A stretch of DNA of 64,000 bases from Anaeromicrobium sediminis (GTDB taxonomy: Bacteria; Bacillota; Clostridia; Peptostreptococcales; Thermotaleaceae): positions 62,001 to 126,000 of the forward strand of contig NZ_NIBG01000007.1 of NCBI RefSeq assembly GCF_002270055.1. The letters run 5' to 3'. Below the pieces are notes generated by a model that was given only the letters and a program-made list of their open reading frames with translations, made no database searches and was not told the origin of the DNA. Position 1 is the stretch's first letter. The number at the start of each line of letters is the position of its first letter. Below are positions 63,921-64,000 of this stretch, piece by piece. The translations under genes were made by a program, and so were the position numbers.

Positions 63921-64000
63921 CTAGCTATCTCCCTTAGTCATTTTCTCTTATGTATTATTTCTATAATTCACACTAATAACCCTCTATAAAATAGAACTTT

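Overview
The window is AT-rich, densely coded and mostly on the minus strand. It fits an anaerobic, endospore-forming member of the Clostridia. The signs are an alpha/beta-type small acid-soluble spore protein, matches to sporulation sigma-K promoters, T-box and riboswitch control of biosynthetic operons, ThiH (the oxygen-sensitive route to thiazole), a CstA transporter with a LytS/LytTR pair, and DUF4364 and TSCPD proteins. No rRNA, tRNA, CRISPR array or intact insertion sequence was seen. I cannot place it below class level; the Tissierellales or Alkaliphilus-like lineages are only a guess.

Layout: 1-4.3 kb holds a truncated Na/phosphate cotransporter, a polysaccharide deacetylase lipoprotein, an SASP, a DUF4364 regulator, a beta-propeller protein and a TSCPD protein. 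4.3-9.8 kb holds the lysine/diaminopimelate genes lysA-dapF, read from what looks like a sigma-54 promoter, beside a sigma-54 activator gene and folC. 10-14.7 kb holds an AraC regulator with a small ABM-fold protein, then a T-box leader, a 64-residue membrane protein and valS. 15-19.3 kb holds DUF3999 and a DUF2339 gene cut by an in-frame TAG. 19.4-23.7 kb is an operon of a GAF-PAS-GGDEF-EAL protein, a ThDP-dependent enzyme and a carboxymuconolactone-decarboxylase-like protein. 24-29 kb is an accessory patch: DUF429, an FAD-linked oxidase, a possible HEPN-CBS protein, a decayed copy of the DUF429 5' end, and RarD.

29.4-36.3 kb is a complete trpEGDCFBA operon. Its leader is a T-box with a duplicated antiterminator/terminator module, and its trpB is interrupted by an in-frame TGA at a conserved glycine. 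36.5 kb holds a beta-helix protein with a cysteine-rich tail and an excellent sigma-K promoter match. 37.7-41.7 kb holds cstA with its LytS/LytTR two-component system and three 21-bp-phased repeats upstream of cstA. 41.8-45.8 kb holds DUF1576, a secreted protein, a prepilin peptidase and a lone pilin-like protein.

45.9-49.9 kb is thiSFGHE under two tandem TPP riboswitches. 50.2-58.1 kb is a sugar ABC transporter with a YesMN-type two-component system and its own binding protein, beside a divergent ROK kinase. 59.4-64 kb holds an AI-2E-family transporter, cobT under a cobalamin riboswitch, a 6S-like RNA, VanZ and a metallophosphoesterase.

The most notable observations are two single in-frame stops (trpB, DUF2339), the duplicated T-box decision module, the sigma-54 promoter before lysA, the phased LytTR-type repeats, the sigma-K-driven cysteine-rich beta-helix protein, a family of recurring terminator stems, and the decayed DUF429 duplicate. 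Functional calls rest on motif recognition by eye. No database search was run.
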